From assembly GCA_002162075.1 (NCBI GenBank), contig CP021423.1, positions 248,001 to 312,000 on the forward strand: DNA of 64,000 bases. Direction: 5' to 3'. Within the stretch, counting starts at the first letter, position 1, and every line of letters begins with the position of its first letter. The translations under genes and the position numbers were made by a program. The notes under the pieces are model-generated. The model made no database searches, was not told where the DNA came from, and saw nothing but the letters and a program-made list of their open reading frames with translations. This document shows, piece after piece, positions 52,325 to 61,310 of this stretch. Origin of the DNA: Armatimonadetes bacterium Uphvl-Ar1 (lineage in GTDB: Bacteria; Armatimonadota; Fimbriimonadia; Fimbriimonadales; Fimbriimonadaceae).

Positions 52325-52330
52325 TACAAT
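52325..52330 (+). promoter_or_regulatory. -10 hexamer TACAAT, 7 nt before MarR gene start
   Basis: TACAAT, then GGGAGGA, then GTG 52338. The spacer also resembles a Shine-Dalgarno sequence, so a short-leadered message is possible. Confidence 0.5.
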
Positions 52331-52337
52331 GGGAGGA

Positions 52338-52826
52338 GTGAGTCAGGATCCTAACGGTAGTTACAGTGCGCGGGTTGAGGCGTATGTCTGGCTTGTTCGA
52401 TCGGCCGAGCATTTGCATGGGCTCGTCAGTCGGGGACTGGCGCCACATGGATTGACGCCGAGTCAGTATTCGACGTTGAAGGTTCTGGTTCAGCGCGGGG
52501 AGATGATGCAGAAGGATATTGCCAATTATTTGCTCAAGACGGGAGGGAATATCACTATGGTGGTTGATAATTTGGAGAGAATGGGTTTGGTGGGTCGATT
52601 CAAGTCGGAAGTGGATCGGAGGCAAACGATTGTTCGGGTTACGGCAAAAGGGCGAATGGTTTTTGAAGAAGTTTATCCGGGGCATTTGGATGAGATTGAG
52701 AGCGTGTTATCGGGTTTAACGGAAGCAGAGTGCCGGATTTTGAGTGGGCTCTTGGAAAAGGTAGGGCCGGATCGAAATTTGGTGTGCCCCTCGGTTCAGA
52801 AGGATGCTGAATCTGAGTTGGTTTGA
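52338..52826 (+). CDS. MarR-family transcriptional regulator
   Basis: About 162 residues with a winged helix: LTPSQYSTLKVLVQRGEMMQKDIANYLLKTGGNITMVVDNLERMGLVGRFKSEVDRRQTIVRVTAKG spans residues about 40-107, including the DRR wing. GTG 52338 is chosen over ATG 52329 because of the -10 hexamer TACAAT that would contain the earlier ATG. Target unknown; such proteins usually regulate a neighbouring stress or efflux gene and respond to phenolic ligands or oxidation. Confidence 0.88.
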   Translation: MSQDPNGSYSARVEAYVWLVRSAEHLHGLVSRGLAPHGLTPSQYSTLKVLVQRGEMMQKDIANYLLKTGGNITMVVDNLERMGLVGRFKSEVDRRQTIVRVTAKGRMVFEEVYPGHLDEIESVLSGLTEAECRILSGLLEKVGPDRNLVCPSVQKDAESELV

Positions 52827-52956
52827 TGGGATTTGTACAAGAAGCGTGTAAATCTTGCGGTTTTTGTAACAGGTGGTATTGTTTTCAGTTGCAATTATCC
52901 GACTGATAAATATGACGCGCTGGGATGCTCTTCTTCGTTTGAAGGGGTGGCACAAG

Positions 52957-55018
52957 ATGGACAACCGCTTGCTCTCATTGTTTGTGAGCGGGGTTTTTCT
53001 GGCGGCATTACTTGGTTTAGGTGTTGTTGTGGGGGTGAAGTTTGAGTCTGATCAGAAGAATCGGGTTCGTAGCGACCTTCAGAAATTGGCGACTACAGCG
53101 GCGGAGTTGATTGACCCGGAGAGTCATGCGTTCATTCGTCAATCGGGTGGACTGAACCGGGAAATGGAAAGTCAGCTCTATGATGAAGGTAATGCTGTTT
53201 TGCAGAAGTTTCTTACTTTTCATCCGGAGCTTCGGTACATCTACACACTTTATAGTGACGGCGAAGAGGTTCGATTTGGACTTGACCCGGCAGAGCCGGG
53301 TGATCAGGACGGCGACGGTCGAGATGACAAGGCCTATTGGGGTGAATTATATGATGAGACTACTCCCGCACTTCTATCGAGTTTGAAGCGTGGGATTCCT
53401 AATGTTGAGGATGAACCACACACTGATGAATGGGGACCTTTATGAGTGCTTACGCGCCATTCGTTGACGAAAAGGGCGAGATTGTGGGTGTAGTTGGGAT
53501 CGATGTTACGGCTGATTCTTACTTAAATGCGGTTTCTGTTGGACGCAGGTTCTATGCGGGCTGGTTGATTGTGTCTTTGCTTTTGGCAGGTTGCCTTGGG
53601 CTTTGGAGTATGCGGCTGACTCAGAGAGTTCATCGAGACTTTTTGGGGATGCTTGAAGCAAATCGAATTCTTGAACAATCGAACGAAGAGCTTGCGAATT
53701 TGAATGCACAATTGGATCAACTCGCTCGAACTGACAAGCTCACCGGTGTTTTTAACCGGATGGGATTTTGTTCGGAATTGGAATTGTGTTTAGATGATTT
53801 GGCAGACGGTCAAGAGATTGATTGTGCATTAGCGGTGATGGATCTTGATGGGTTCAAACGTTCTAATGACCATTATGGTCATGCGTTTGGGGATCGTATG
53901 CTGGTGTCGTTTTTGGAGGAGGTGCAATCGCACCTCGGGGATGCCGTAATTGGTCGAATGGGGGGAGATGAGTTTATTGTTCTGATGAAAGGGGAGAATG
54001 CTCTTTATCGGCTTAACTCGGGTTTGGAATCTTTGAGAGAGCGGCTATCCCAGTATCCGGTGATGGTCAGCTTTATGGCCCAGTTTTGTTCGGCAAGTGT
54101 GGGTGTGGTGGGATATTTTGATCGAGCAACTGGGATTGATTTGATGCGTCGGGCGGATATTGCGATGTACGCTGCGAAGGCGAAGGGTCCGGGAAATATT
54201 GTTCAGTATGAGCCTGAAATGGGTGAGGCTTTGGAACGCCGGGTTGAGATGGAGCATGAGCTTCGGATTGCATGGGAGCGGAAACAGTTTTGGATGGCGG
54301 TTCAGCCAATTGTTGATTTGGAACGTGGTCGGGTGATTGCGGGAGAAATGTTGATCCGCTGGACTCGAGAGGATGGGAAGAATGTTTCACCAGCGGAGTT
54401 TATTCCGGTGGCGGAAAGCATGGGGTTGGTGGAAGATATGGGATTGTTTGCGGTGGAGGAAGCGTGTCGGAATTTGGAGCGTTTAGGTCGTGAGTTTCCG
54501 GGTCGGGATATCCATTTGAGTGTGAACATTTCACCGAGGCAGGTGAATAAACCCGACTTTGTTGAGCGCATTGAGGCGATTGTTGATCAGTATTCCATCG
54601 AGTATGGAAGTTTGTGGCTCGAACTTACGGAATCGTCGTTGATTCAAGAGGGGGCGGATGTTTTGGAGAAGCTGACTCGACTTCGGAATATGGGAATCAG
54701 GATTGCTTTGGATGATTTTGGAACGGGTTACTCCTCACTCAGTATGTTGATGGATATTCCACTTGATTGCTTGAAATTGATCGGTCTTTTGTGATGCGGA
54801 TGACAGGAGACAAGCAGAGTGTCGAATTGGTACGGATGATTTTGGAGTTGTCGCGACTGTTGAATTTGGATGTCGTTGCAGAGGGGATTGAGTCGGAGAA
54901 TGAAGTTCGGATTTTGCGCGACATGGGTTGTGAGTGGGGGCAAGGTTTCCATTATTCGAGACCGATTCCGATGGATGAGTTTGTTGATGGTTGTGGGGAT
55001 TACAAAAAAGCTGCATAG
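52957..55018 (+). CDS. Membrane GGDEF-EAL protein with periplasmic sensor (two one-base frame breaks)
   Basis: A cyclic di-GMP turnover protein. From ATG 52957 (AAGGGG upstream; ATG 52912 alternative): membrane helix, periplasmic sensor, then DEWG at 53445, where the frame slips. Adding one G at 53432-53435 gives DEWGTFMSAYAPFVDEKGEIVGVVGIDV, the same sensor end as in the HD-GYP protein. A second helix follows, then GGDEF domain with a GRMGGDEFIVLM active site, then EAL domain with AGEMLIRWTREDG in place of EALLRW. The second break, at 54774-54776, is repaired by one A: CLKIDRSFVMRM. The EVL/EAL Glu is replaced by EML, which leaves Glu, and VNISPRQ, ELTES and DDFGTGYSSL are intact. About 687 residues. 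Confidence 0.88.
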
Positions 55019-55081
55019 TTAAGGGAGTTCGAGTCCTGGGTTAAGTAGATATATTTCTACATTAATTTTGAATGGTCGGCG

Positions 55082-55087
55082 TATAAT
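55082..55087 (+). promoter_or_regulatory. -10 hexamer TATAAT, 8 nt before uvrB
   Basis: TATAAT, then AGATTGAG, then ATG 55096. Leaderless arrangement. Confidence 0.6.
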
Positions 55088-55095
55088 AGATTGAG

Positions 55096-57189
55096 ATGAG
55101 TTCGACCATCGTTCGCTTTGACACTCCTTTGCAGTTGACGCAAGATTTTTCTCCGAAAGGGGATCAGGCGACGGCAATTGCGGGATTGGTAGAGGGTTTG
55201 GACAGTGGTATTCGGTTCCAGACTTTGCTCGGGGCAACGGGGACGGGGAAGACTTATACAATGGCGAGCGTGATTGCTGAGAGTCAACGTCCGGCATTGA
55301 TCATTGCTCATAACAAGACATTGGCGGCTCAGTTGTGCCAGGAGTTTCGAGCGTTTTTCCCCGACAATGCAGTTCATTTTTTCATTAGCTATTACGACTA
55401 CTATCAGCCCGAAGCTTATGTACCGGGAGCGGATCTCTATATTGAAAAGGATTCGAGTTCAAATGATGAGATTGAGCGGTTGCGGCACGCGGCAACTCAG
55501 GCGATGCTTGAGCGGCGAGACGTGATCGTGATTGCGAGTGTGAGTTGTATCTATGGATTGGGGAGTCCAGATGTTTATGCGGACAGTGTGATTACGTTCG
55601 AGTCGGGGGTTGATTTCCCGATGGATGAGGCGATGAAAAAGCTTGTCCAGATGCAGTTCACGCGGAACGATTTTGCGTTAGATCGGGGGACTTTTAAGGT
55701 GAAAGGGGATATTTTGGACATTCAACCGAAGGATGAAGAGATCGTGACTCGGGTGGAATATTTCGGCGATACGGTAGAGCGTATTCGGTTGATTGACCCT
55801 CTGACTCAGCATGTTCTGGATGAGCCGAAACGGTGTTCGGTTTTTCCGGCGACGCACTATGTGACTCCGTTTGATCGGATCGATGAGGTTTTGGGATACA
55901 TCCAGTCGGAGGCGAATCAGCAAGTGGCGCGATTTGAGAGTGAGGGGAAATTGATTGAGGCTCAGCGAATTCGTCAGCGGACGGAATTTGACATGGAGAT
56001 GATCCGTGAGGTGGGGTTCTGCAACGGAATTGAGAATTACTCCCGGTATTTTGATGGGCGAAAGCCGGGTGATCCTCCTTATACTTTGCTGGACTTTTTG
56101 CCGAAAGACGCGATTGTTTTTGTGGATGAGAGCCACCAGACTTTGCCTCAGGTTCGGGCGATGTTTAATGGGGATCGCCAGCGGAAGTCGGTATTGGTGG
56201 ATTACGGTTTTCGGTTGCCGAGCGCTTTGGACAATCGTCCGTTGAAGTTCGAGGAGTTTTTGGAGAGGGTTCCGCAGGTGATTAACGTGAGTGCGACACC
56301 GGGTCCATTTGAATTGGAAAAAGAGGGGAATCGGGTGGAGCAGATTATTCGCCCGACTTATGTGATTGATCCGGAAATTGAAATTCGGCCGACGGGGAAT
56401 CAGGTTGATGATTTGATCGGAGAAATTCAGAAGCGGGTTGAGAAGAAAGAGCGGGTTTTGGTGACGACTCTAACGAAGAAAATGTCGGAAGACTTGACTC
56501 ACTATTTGGAGGATTTGGGAGTGAAGGTGAATTATATTCACTCCGAAGTGCACTCGATGGATCGGCCGGAAATATTGAAGGATTTACGGCTCGGGGTTTA
56601 TGATGTTGTGGTTGGGGTGAACTTGTTGCGCGAAGGGCTTGACCTGCCGGAGGTGACTTTGGTGGCGATATTGGATGCAGACAAAGAAGGCTTTTTGCGC
56701 TCGGAGACCTCGCTGATTCAGACGGTTGGTCGGGCGGCTCGGAATGCGGGCGGGAAAGTGATTATGTATGCGGACAAGATCACTCGGAGTATGCAGGCGA
56801 CTTTGGACGAGACGGATCGGCGGCGGGAGATTCAGCGGGCGTACAACGAGAAGAACGGGACAAAACCTTCAACGGTTATGAAAGAGGTTCGGGAGACAGT
56901 GCGAAGTTACGATATGGTAGCGGAGACCCCTGCAGGTTATACGGATGAGAAGGCTTCGGCTCTGATGCGCGATGGAGCAACCGTGCCGATTGAGGATATT
57001 CCGGTTTTGATCTCGGGTTTGGAGAAGAAAATGAAGGAGCTGGCGAAGGCGATGGAGTTTGAGAAGGCGGCGGAGGTTCGGGATGAAATTGGGTCTTTGC
57101 GGAAGATGATGGGGGTGAGCGACGGGAAGATCGGGATGGAAAAACGAAAATTGCCGAGTGCGCGGGGCAAATCTCGTTATAACCATTAG
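55096..57189 (+). CDS. uvrB: UvrABC system protein B (excinuclease)
   Basis: DNA helicase-like damage-verifying subunit of nucleotide excision repair. Walker A GATGTGKTYTM near residue 47, the beta-hairpin YYDYYQPEAYVPGADLYI near residue 98, DESHQTLPQVRAMFNGDRQRK near residue 342 (motif II), SATPGPFE, GVNLLREGLDLPEV near residue 510, QTVGRAARN near residue 545 and a C-terminal UVR domain (LEKKMKELAKAMEFEKAAEVRDEI split, near residue 640). 697 residues, normal. The intact long frame shows that not all genes here carry frame breaks. Overlap-free next gene is the photolyase, a DNA-repair pair. Confidence 0.97.
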   Translation: MSSTIVRFDTPLQLTQDFSPKGDQATAIAGLVEGLDSGIRFQTLLGATGTGKTYTMASVIAESQRPALIIAHNKTLAAQLCQEFRAFFPDNAVHFFISYYDYYQPEAYVPGADLYIEKDSSSNDEIERLRHAATQAMLERRDVIVIASVSCIYGLGSPDVYADSVITFESGVDFPMDEAMKKLVQMQFTRNDFALDRGTFKVKGDILDIQPKDEEIVTRVEYFGDTVERIRLIDPLTQHVLDEPKRCSVFPATHYVTPFDRIDEVLGYIQSEANQQVARFESEGKLIEAQRIRQRTEFDMEMIREVGFCNGIENYSRYFDGRKPGDPPYTLLDFLPKDAIVFVDESHQTLPQVRAMFNGDRQRKSVLVDYGFRLPSALDNRPLKFEEFLERVPQVINVSATPGPFELEKEGNRVEQIIRPTYVIDPEIEIRPTGNQVDDLIGEIQKRVEKKERVLVTTLTKKMSEDLTHYLEDLGVKVNYIHSEVHSMDRPEILKDLRLGVYDVVVGVNLLREGLDLPEVTLVAILDADKEGFLRSETSLIQTVGRAARNAGGKVIMYADKITRSMQATLDETDRRREIQRAYNEKNGTKPSTVMKEVRETVRSYDMVAETPAGYTDEKASALMRDGATVPIEDIPVLISGLEKKMKELAKAMEFEKAAEVRDEIGSLRKMMGVSDGKIGMEKRKLPSARGKSRYNH

Positions 57190-57193
57190 GTTG

Positions 57194-58492
57194 ATGGAAA
57201 AGATTGTTTACTGGTTCCGGCGTGATTTGCGAGTGAGGGACAATTGGGGATTGATTCGGGCGGCTTCTCTTGGGGCGGTGGTTGGAGTGTTTGTTTGGGA
57301 TTCGGCGGTGGTGGGTCGGTCGGGGCGATTTGCGCGGGCGTTTCTTGTTGATTCTTTGGTGCAATTGCGCGACGAAATGCGACGATTGGGGAGTGATCTG
57401 GTGGTGGTGCGAGATTTAGCGGAGTTTGAGGGTCGCCAGGTGGTGGGTTCGGATGAGGTTGGGGTTTTTGAGTCAACGGAGGCGGGTCAAGTCGGGGCGG
57501 AGTTGGTCCGGCAGGATTTTTTAGTGGATTATGACTGGAGAGCGTTGCCGGGGATTTTCACAAAGTTTCGGAAGGAAGTAGAGCCGGTTGGGGATGTTCG
57601 GGTTTTGGATGAGCCGTCATTGCGGGGATGGGTGTGGAATGGTGAGCGTTGTTCTTTGGATGAGCTAATGGATGAATTCTGTGGGGTGGAGCGGCGATTT
57701 TCGGAATCTGCAAGTGAACGAATGCGGGAGTTCATCTGGGAGAGTCGGTGTTTGCAGAATTATAAGCAGACTCGGAACGGCTTTTGGGGGGAAGGGGATT
57801 CGAGTTGTTTGAGTCCATATTTGGCTTGGGGGTGTTTGAGCCCACGGGAAGTGTTTGTTGAGATCAAGAAGTTTGAAATCGAAGTCGTCGCTAATGCTTC
57901 GACCTATTGGTTGATATTTGAACTATTGAGGAGAGATTACTTTCATTATCTGGCGCGACAGCAGGGAGCGAGGATGTTTTTGCAAGAGGGAATTCAAGGT
58001 TTGGCGTTAGATTGGAGTGGGGGTAATGATCTCTACGAGGCATGGTTTGAAGGGCGAACGGGTTATCCGATTGTGGACGCTTGCATGAGGCAGTTGTTGG
58101 CGACGGGATGGATGAGCAACCGGGGGAGGCAAATCACGGCGAACTTTTTGACCAAAGTGTTGAACGTTGATTGGCGGATGGGGGCGGATTGGTTTGAGCG
58201 AAATTTGATTGACTACGATGTGGCGAGTAACTGGGGGAATTGGCAATACCAGGCGGGGGTGGGGACGGATGGGCGGGAGTTTCGGGTTTTTCACCCGGTG
58301 AAACAGGCGGCGGAGCATGACCCCGAGTCTGAGTTTATTCGGAAGTGGTTGCCGGAATTGGCGGGGATCTCGGCGAACGAGGCAAGGATGCCGGGGGCTC
58401 ATTGTGATGTGGTCGTTGATTTTGATGAAGCGGTTGGGGCGAATCGGTCGAAGTATTTGTCCCAGATCAGAAAAGTCAATTCGGGCTTCTGA
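57194..58492 (+). CDS. Cryptochrome/photolyase family protein (DASH-like)
   Basis: FAD flavoprotein repairing UV lesions in DNA or sensing blue light. 432 residues. VYWFRRDLRVRDNWGL near residue 4 is the N-terminal photolyase motif; ALPGIFTKFRKEVE near residue 118, YKQTRNGFWGEGDSSCLSPYLAWGCLSP near residue 195 and STYWLIFELLRRDYFHYL near residue 245 fit the CRY-DASH group, as do VASNWGNWQYQAGVGTDGRE and FHPVKQAAEHDPESEFIRKWLPEL. CRY-DASH enzymes mainly repair ssDNA pyrimidine dimers. ATG 57194 lies five bases after uvrB, forming a repair operon. Confidence 0.88.
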   Translation: MEKIVYWFRRDLRVRDNWGLIRAASLGAVVGVFVWDSAVVGRSGRFARAFLVDSLVQLRDEMRRLGSDLVVVRDLAEFEGRQVVGSDEVGVFESTEAGQVGAELVRQDFLVDYDWRALPGIFTKFRKEVEPVGDVRVLDEPSLRGWVWNGERCSLDELMDEFCGVERRFSESASERMREFIWESRCLQNYKQTRNGFWGEGDSSCLSPYLAWGCLSPREVFVEIKKFEIEVVANASTYWLIFELLRRDYFHYLARQQGARMFLQEGIQGLALDWSGGNDLYEAWFEGRTGYPIVDACMRQLLATGWMSNRGRQITANFLTKVLNVDWRMGADWFERNLIDYDVASNWGNWQYQAGVGTDGREFRVFHPVKQAAEHDPESEFIRKWLPELAGISANEARMPGAHCDVVVDFDEAVGANRSKYLSQIRKVNSGF

Positions 58493-58519
58493 GCCTGTGG
58501 TTGATTGTTGTGGAGTTGG

Positions 58520-58525
58520 TAGGAT
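58520..58525 (+). promoter_or_regulatory. -10 hexamer TAGGAT, 6 nt before GTG 58532
   Basis: TAGGAT, then GGAGGG, then GTG 58532. The spacer is also Shine-Dalgarno-like. Confidence 0.45.
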
Positions 58526-58531
58526 GGAGGG

Positions 58532-59371
58532 GTGGAGTCGTTGGATGTGATTCGGGTGCCGGAGTCGATGTTGGAGATTCGGCGGGGGATGGACCGGGTG
58601 CCGACTCCGGCTGAGGCTTTGCGGATGTTTGCGACGCCAGTGCGGGTGCCGATGGCCCGGAAGGAAGCCCAGGTCGCGGACAAGGGACGGCGATTCGAGT
58701 TTGAGAGTGGAGGTGTTGATCTCGTTGGGTGGGAATGGGGAAGTGGGGAGAAGTCGGTTCTATTGATGCACGGTTGGAATGGGCGGGCGACCAATTTGAG
58801 TTCATTTGTTGAGCCGCTGGTCGAAGCGGGCTTTCGAGTGGTGGCGTTTGATGCGCATGGGCACGGGGACAGTGGAGGTGACCACTGCTATGCGCCGCTT
58901 TATGCTGGAGCGGCGAGAAAATTGGCGGGGGAGATGGGCGACTTTTTTGGAGTGGTGGCGCATTCTTTTGGCACTTGTTCGGCGACGATTGCGATGAAAG
59001 ATGGGTTGCGGGTTAAGCGAGTGGTTTATTTGAGCACTATGTGTTGGATCAAGATGCGTTTTTATGAATTTGCGGCGGCGGTGGGGTTGGATCGGGCGGG
59101 GCAGGACGAGATGTGGCGGATCAGCGAGGAGTATTTTGGGCGCGGGTTGATTGAGAGTTATCATGGGGATGTGGCAGGGCGGGAATTTACAGCTCGGGGC
59201 CTTATGGTTCATGATGAAGATGACCAGGAGATATTGGTGGCACAGAGTCGGGCGATGCAGTCGGTGTGGCAGGGATCGGAGCTTTGGGAGACGAAGGGAT
59301 TGGGTCACTTCCGGATTATTCGGAGTGGGGCGGTGGTGGCGCGAGCGGCGGAGTTTTTGAATGAAGTTTGA
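58532..59371 (+). CDS. Alpha/beta hydrolase
   Basis: 279 residues. LLMHGWNGRATNLSSF near residue 77 is the oxyanion-hole segment, FDAHGHGDS near residue 105 follows, VVAHSFGTCSATI near residue 142 carries the nucleophilic Ser, and KGLGHFRIIRSGAV near residue 253 the catalytic His. It resembles cytosolic esterase/lipase-like hydrolases; the substrate is unknown. Its end overlaps the Rieske gene by 11 bp, suggesting a shared pathway. Confidence 0.82.
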   Translation: MESLDVIRVPESMLEIRRGMDRVPTPAEALRMFATPVRVPMARKEAQVADKGRRFEFESGGVDLVGWEWGSGEKSVLLMHGWNGRATNLSSFVEPLVEAGFRVVAFDAHGHGDSGGDHCYAPLYAGAARKLAGEMGDFFGVVAHSFGTCSATIAMKDGLRVKRVVYLSTMCWIKMRFYEFAAAVGLDRAGQDEMWRISEEYFGRGLIESYHGDVAGREFTARGLMVHDEDDQEILVAQSRAMQSVWQGSELWETKGLGHFRIIRSGAVVARAAEFLNEV

Positions 59372-60449
59372 GATGAATCCTAAGATTGAGGAAGCTTGGA
59401 CGATTCCGAGTGCTTTTTATACGGATGAGGGGGTTTATGAGCTGGGGAAGGAGCGGATTTTTGGGCGGAGTTGGCAGTTTGTGACTTGGGAGGATTCGGT
59501 GCGGGTGCCGGGGAGTGTCTATCCGTTTGCTTTGCTACCAGGGTGTCTGGATGAGCCGTTGCTGCTGACGAGGAGTCGGGAAGATGAGGTTTTTTGTCTG
59601 AGCAATGTGTGTACGCATCGAGGGAATCTGGTTTGCGAGGGGGCGGGGGTTGAGAATAGTCTGCGGTGTCGGTACCACGGGCGGAAGTTTGGTTTGGATG
59701 GACGGTTTCAGTCGATGCCGGAATTTGAGGGGGTGTGCGGGTTCCCGGCGGAATCGGACAATTTGCCTCGGGTTGATTTGGGTCGGTGGCGTCAGTTTTT
59801 CTTTGCCCGAATTGGCGATGAAGATAAGGAGTTGGCGGAGATTTTTGCAGAACTCGAGGCGCGGGTGGGGTGGCTGCCAGTGGAGGAGTTTGAGTTTGAT
59901 GAGTCAGGGCGGCGGGATTATTTGGTGAATGCGCATTGGGGGCTTTATGTGGAGAATTATTTGGAGGGTTTTCATATTCCCTATGTTCATGCGGCATTGA
60001 ATGCGACGCTGGATTATGGGAGTTATCGGACGGAGTTATTGCAGCATGGAAATTTACAGTTGGGGGTGGCGGGGGGCGGAGAGCCAGCGTTTGATTTGCC
60101 AGAATCGAGTCCGGATTTTGGGCAGAGAATTGGTGCTTATTACTATTGGTTTTTCCCGAATTTGATGCTGAATTTTTATCCGTGGGGGTTGAGCGTGAAT
60201 TTAATCCAGCCGCTGGGGGTGGGGCGGACGAAGGTGACGTTTTTGCCATTTGTTTGGCGGCCGGAGTTGCGGGGTGCGGGGGCGGGGGGTGATTTGGATC
60301 GGGTTGAGCGGGAGGACGAGGCGATCGTGGAGGCGGTTCAGCGGGGGTTGCGGTCGCGGTTCTATGACCGGGGGCGGTATTCGGTTAAGCGGGAGGCAGG
60401 GGTTCACCAGTTTCATTGCATGGCGGCGGAGGCGTTGGGGCGTGAATAA
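59361..60449 (+). CDS. Rieske-type aromatic ring-hydroxylating oxygenase, alpha subunit
   Basis: 362 residues. The Rieske [2Fe-2S] motif is CTHRGNLV...CRYHGRKF (C-x-H at residues about 88-90, C-x2-H near 108-111). The catalytic domain holds ENYLEGFHIPYVHAALN near residue 195, matching the mononuclear-iron motif (E/D-N-x-x-E-x-x-H-x4-H) with the two iron His. PWGLSVNLIQPLGVGRTKV follows. No ferredoxin, reductase or small subunit is adjacent. Related proteins act on choline/betaine derivatives, aromatic acids or chlorophyll intermediates; the substrate is open. Confidence 0.88.
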   Translation: MKFEMNPKIEEAWTIPSAFYTDEGVYELGKERIFGRSWQFVTWEDSVRVPGSVYPFALLPGCLDEPLLLTRSREDEVFCLSNVCTHRGNLVCEGAGVENSLRCRYHGRKFGLDGRFQSMPEFEGVCGFPAESDNLPRVDLGRWRQFFFARIGDEDKELAEIFAELEARVGWLPVEEFEFDESGRRDYLVNAHWGLYVENYLEGFHIPYVHAALNATLDYGSYRTELLQHGNLQLGVAGGGEPAFDLPESSPDFGQRIGAYYYWFFPNLMLNFYPWGLSVNLIQPLGVGRTKVTFLPFVWRPELRGAGAGGDLDRVEREDEAIVEAVQRGLRSRFYDRGRYSVKREAGVHQFHCMAAEALGRE

Positions 60450-60822
60450 GCGGTTGGTTTGGCCCTTGTGGAACTTAGCTTTGGCGATTGGTTTGGGGGC
60501 GTTTGGGGCGCATGCATTGGCGGGGGTTTTGGATGAGTATGGATTGGGGGTTTATGAAACGGCGCGGAATTACCATATGTGGTTGGGTTTGGCGTGGTTG
60601 ATTTTGGCGGTGGCGGGGCTGGGGGAGCGGGGCTGGCGGGTGGTGAGTTGGGTGATTCCGGTGGGTTTGGTGTTGTTTTGTGGGAGTTTGTATGGGTTGG
60701 CGGTGAGTGGAGTTCGGATTTTGGGGGCGATCACGCCTTTGGGGGGTGCTACTTGGATTTTGGGTTTGGTTTGGTTGGGGGTTTTGGCTCGGCGGGGGAG
60801 TTGGTGGGAGGAGCCTCTGTGA
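60442..60822 (+). CDS. DUF423 family small membrane protein
   Basis: 126 residues with four membrane helices. LGAFGAHALAGVLDEYGL near residue 17, YETARNYHMWLGLAWLILA near residue 38 and FCGSLYGLAVSGVRILGAITPLGG near residue 76 are the DUF423 (YgdD/YwdK) pattern. Function unknown. GTG 60442 overlaps the end of the Rieske gene by eight bases. Last gene of this operon. Confidence 0.85.
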   Translation: MNKRLVWPLWNLALAIGLGAFGAHALAGVLDEYGLGVYETARNYHMWLGLAWLILAVAGLGERGWRVVSWVIPVGLVLFCGSLYGLAVSGVRILGAITPLGGATWILGLVWLGVLARRGSWWEEPL

Positions 60823-60824
60823 TA

Positions 60825-61187
60825 TCAGAATGATTCCGAGGTGAGTTTAACTTGTCCTACAATACACGTTTCATTTTCAATGCACTCAATCACAAACCTA
60901 TATTGAGCAACGAAAATCAGGAATGTGAAACTCTCGGTGCGCACGATGTAGCTCCGATTTCCCGGATTTGAGGAGACTCCTTGAATGTAGCTTATTCTTG
61001 GAGGCAATTGACTGGTGAGATGAAGCTTGATATCGGAATGTTTACTATAGTCAGCAATCTCGTCATGAACCGATTTCAGCAGTAACCGCGAACAATCCAG
61101 ATTAGCTGTGTACTGGCTCCACATGAGTGTAGTTAGAAAAAGAACAATGCTCGCAATTATGGTCGTAACTAAGAAAAGTCGTTTCAT
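60825..61187 (-). CDS. Small exported or membrane protein in the second RHS remnant
   Basis: About 120 residues from ATG 61187: an N-terminal hydrophobic helix (LFLVTTIIASIVLFLTTLMW), then a beta-rich domain with CSRLLLKSVHDEIADY and CIENETCIVGQVKLT. No family recognised. The same frame is open upstream to about 61286 but codes for implausible basic sequence there, so the internal ATG is preferred. The DNA is A+T-rich compared with neighbouring genes. Given the RHS motifs upstream it may be an immunity-type protein. Confidence 0.5.
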   Translation of the reverse strand: MKRLFLVTTIIASIVLFLTTLMWSQYTANLDCSRLLLKSVHDEIADYSKHSDIKLHLTSQLPPRISYIQGVSSNPGNRSYIVRTESFTFLIFVAQYRFVIECIENETCIVGQVKLTSESF

Positions 61188-61194
61188 ACTGTTA

Positions 61195-61310
61195 CTAATT
61201 TTCCTTATAAGTCGGCCAATTGCGATACTCTTTACGATAAGCGCCTCCTTTTTGATATCTGCCTTCCTTTGAACCCCAGGGATCATTCGAAGACCATCTC
61301 TCTTGACGTA
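61195..61310 (-). pseudogene. Possible end of an RHS tip (third frame)
   Basis: The third minus-strand frame reads WSSNDPWGSKEGRYQKGGA and then YRKEYRNWPTYKEN before TAG at 61195-61197. The composition (Gly, Tyr, Trp, Lys) is that of real protein and resembles the ends of some RHS-associated tips. It has no start of its own and overlaps the end of the 61283-61663 gene in another frame. Confidence 0.3.
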
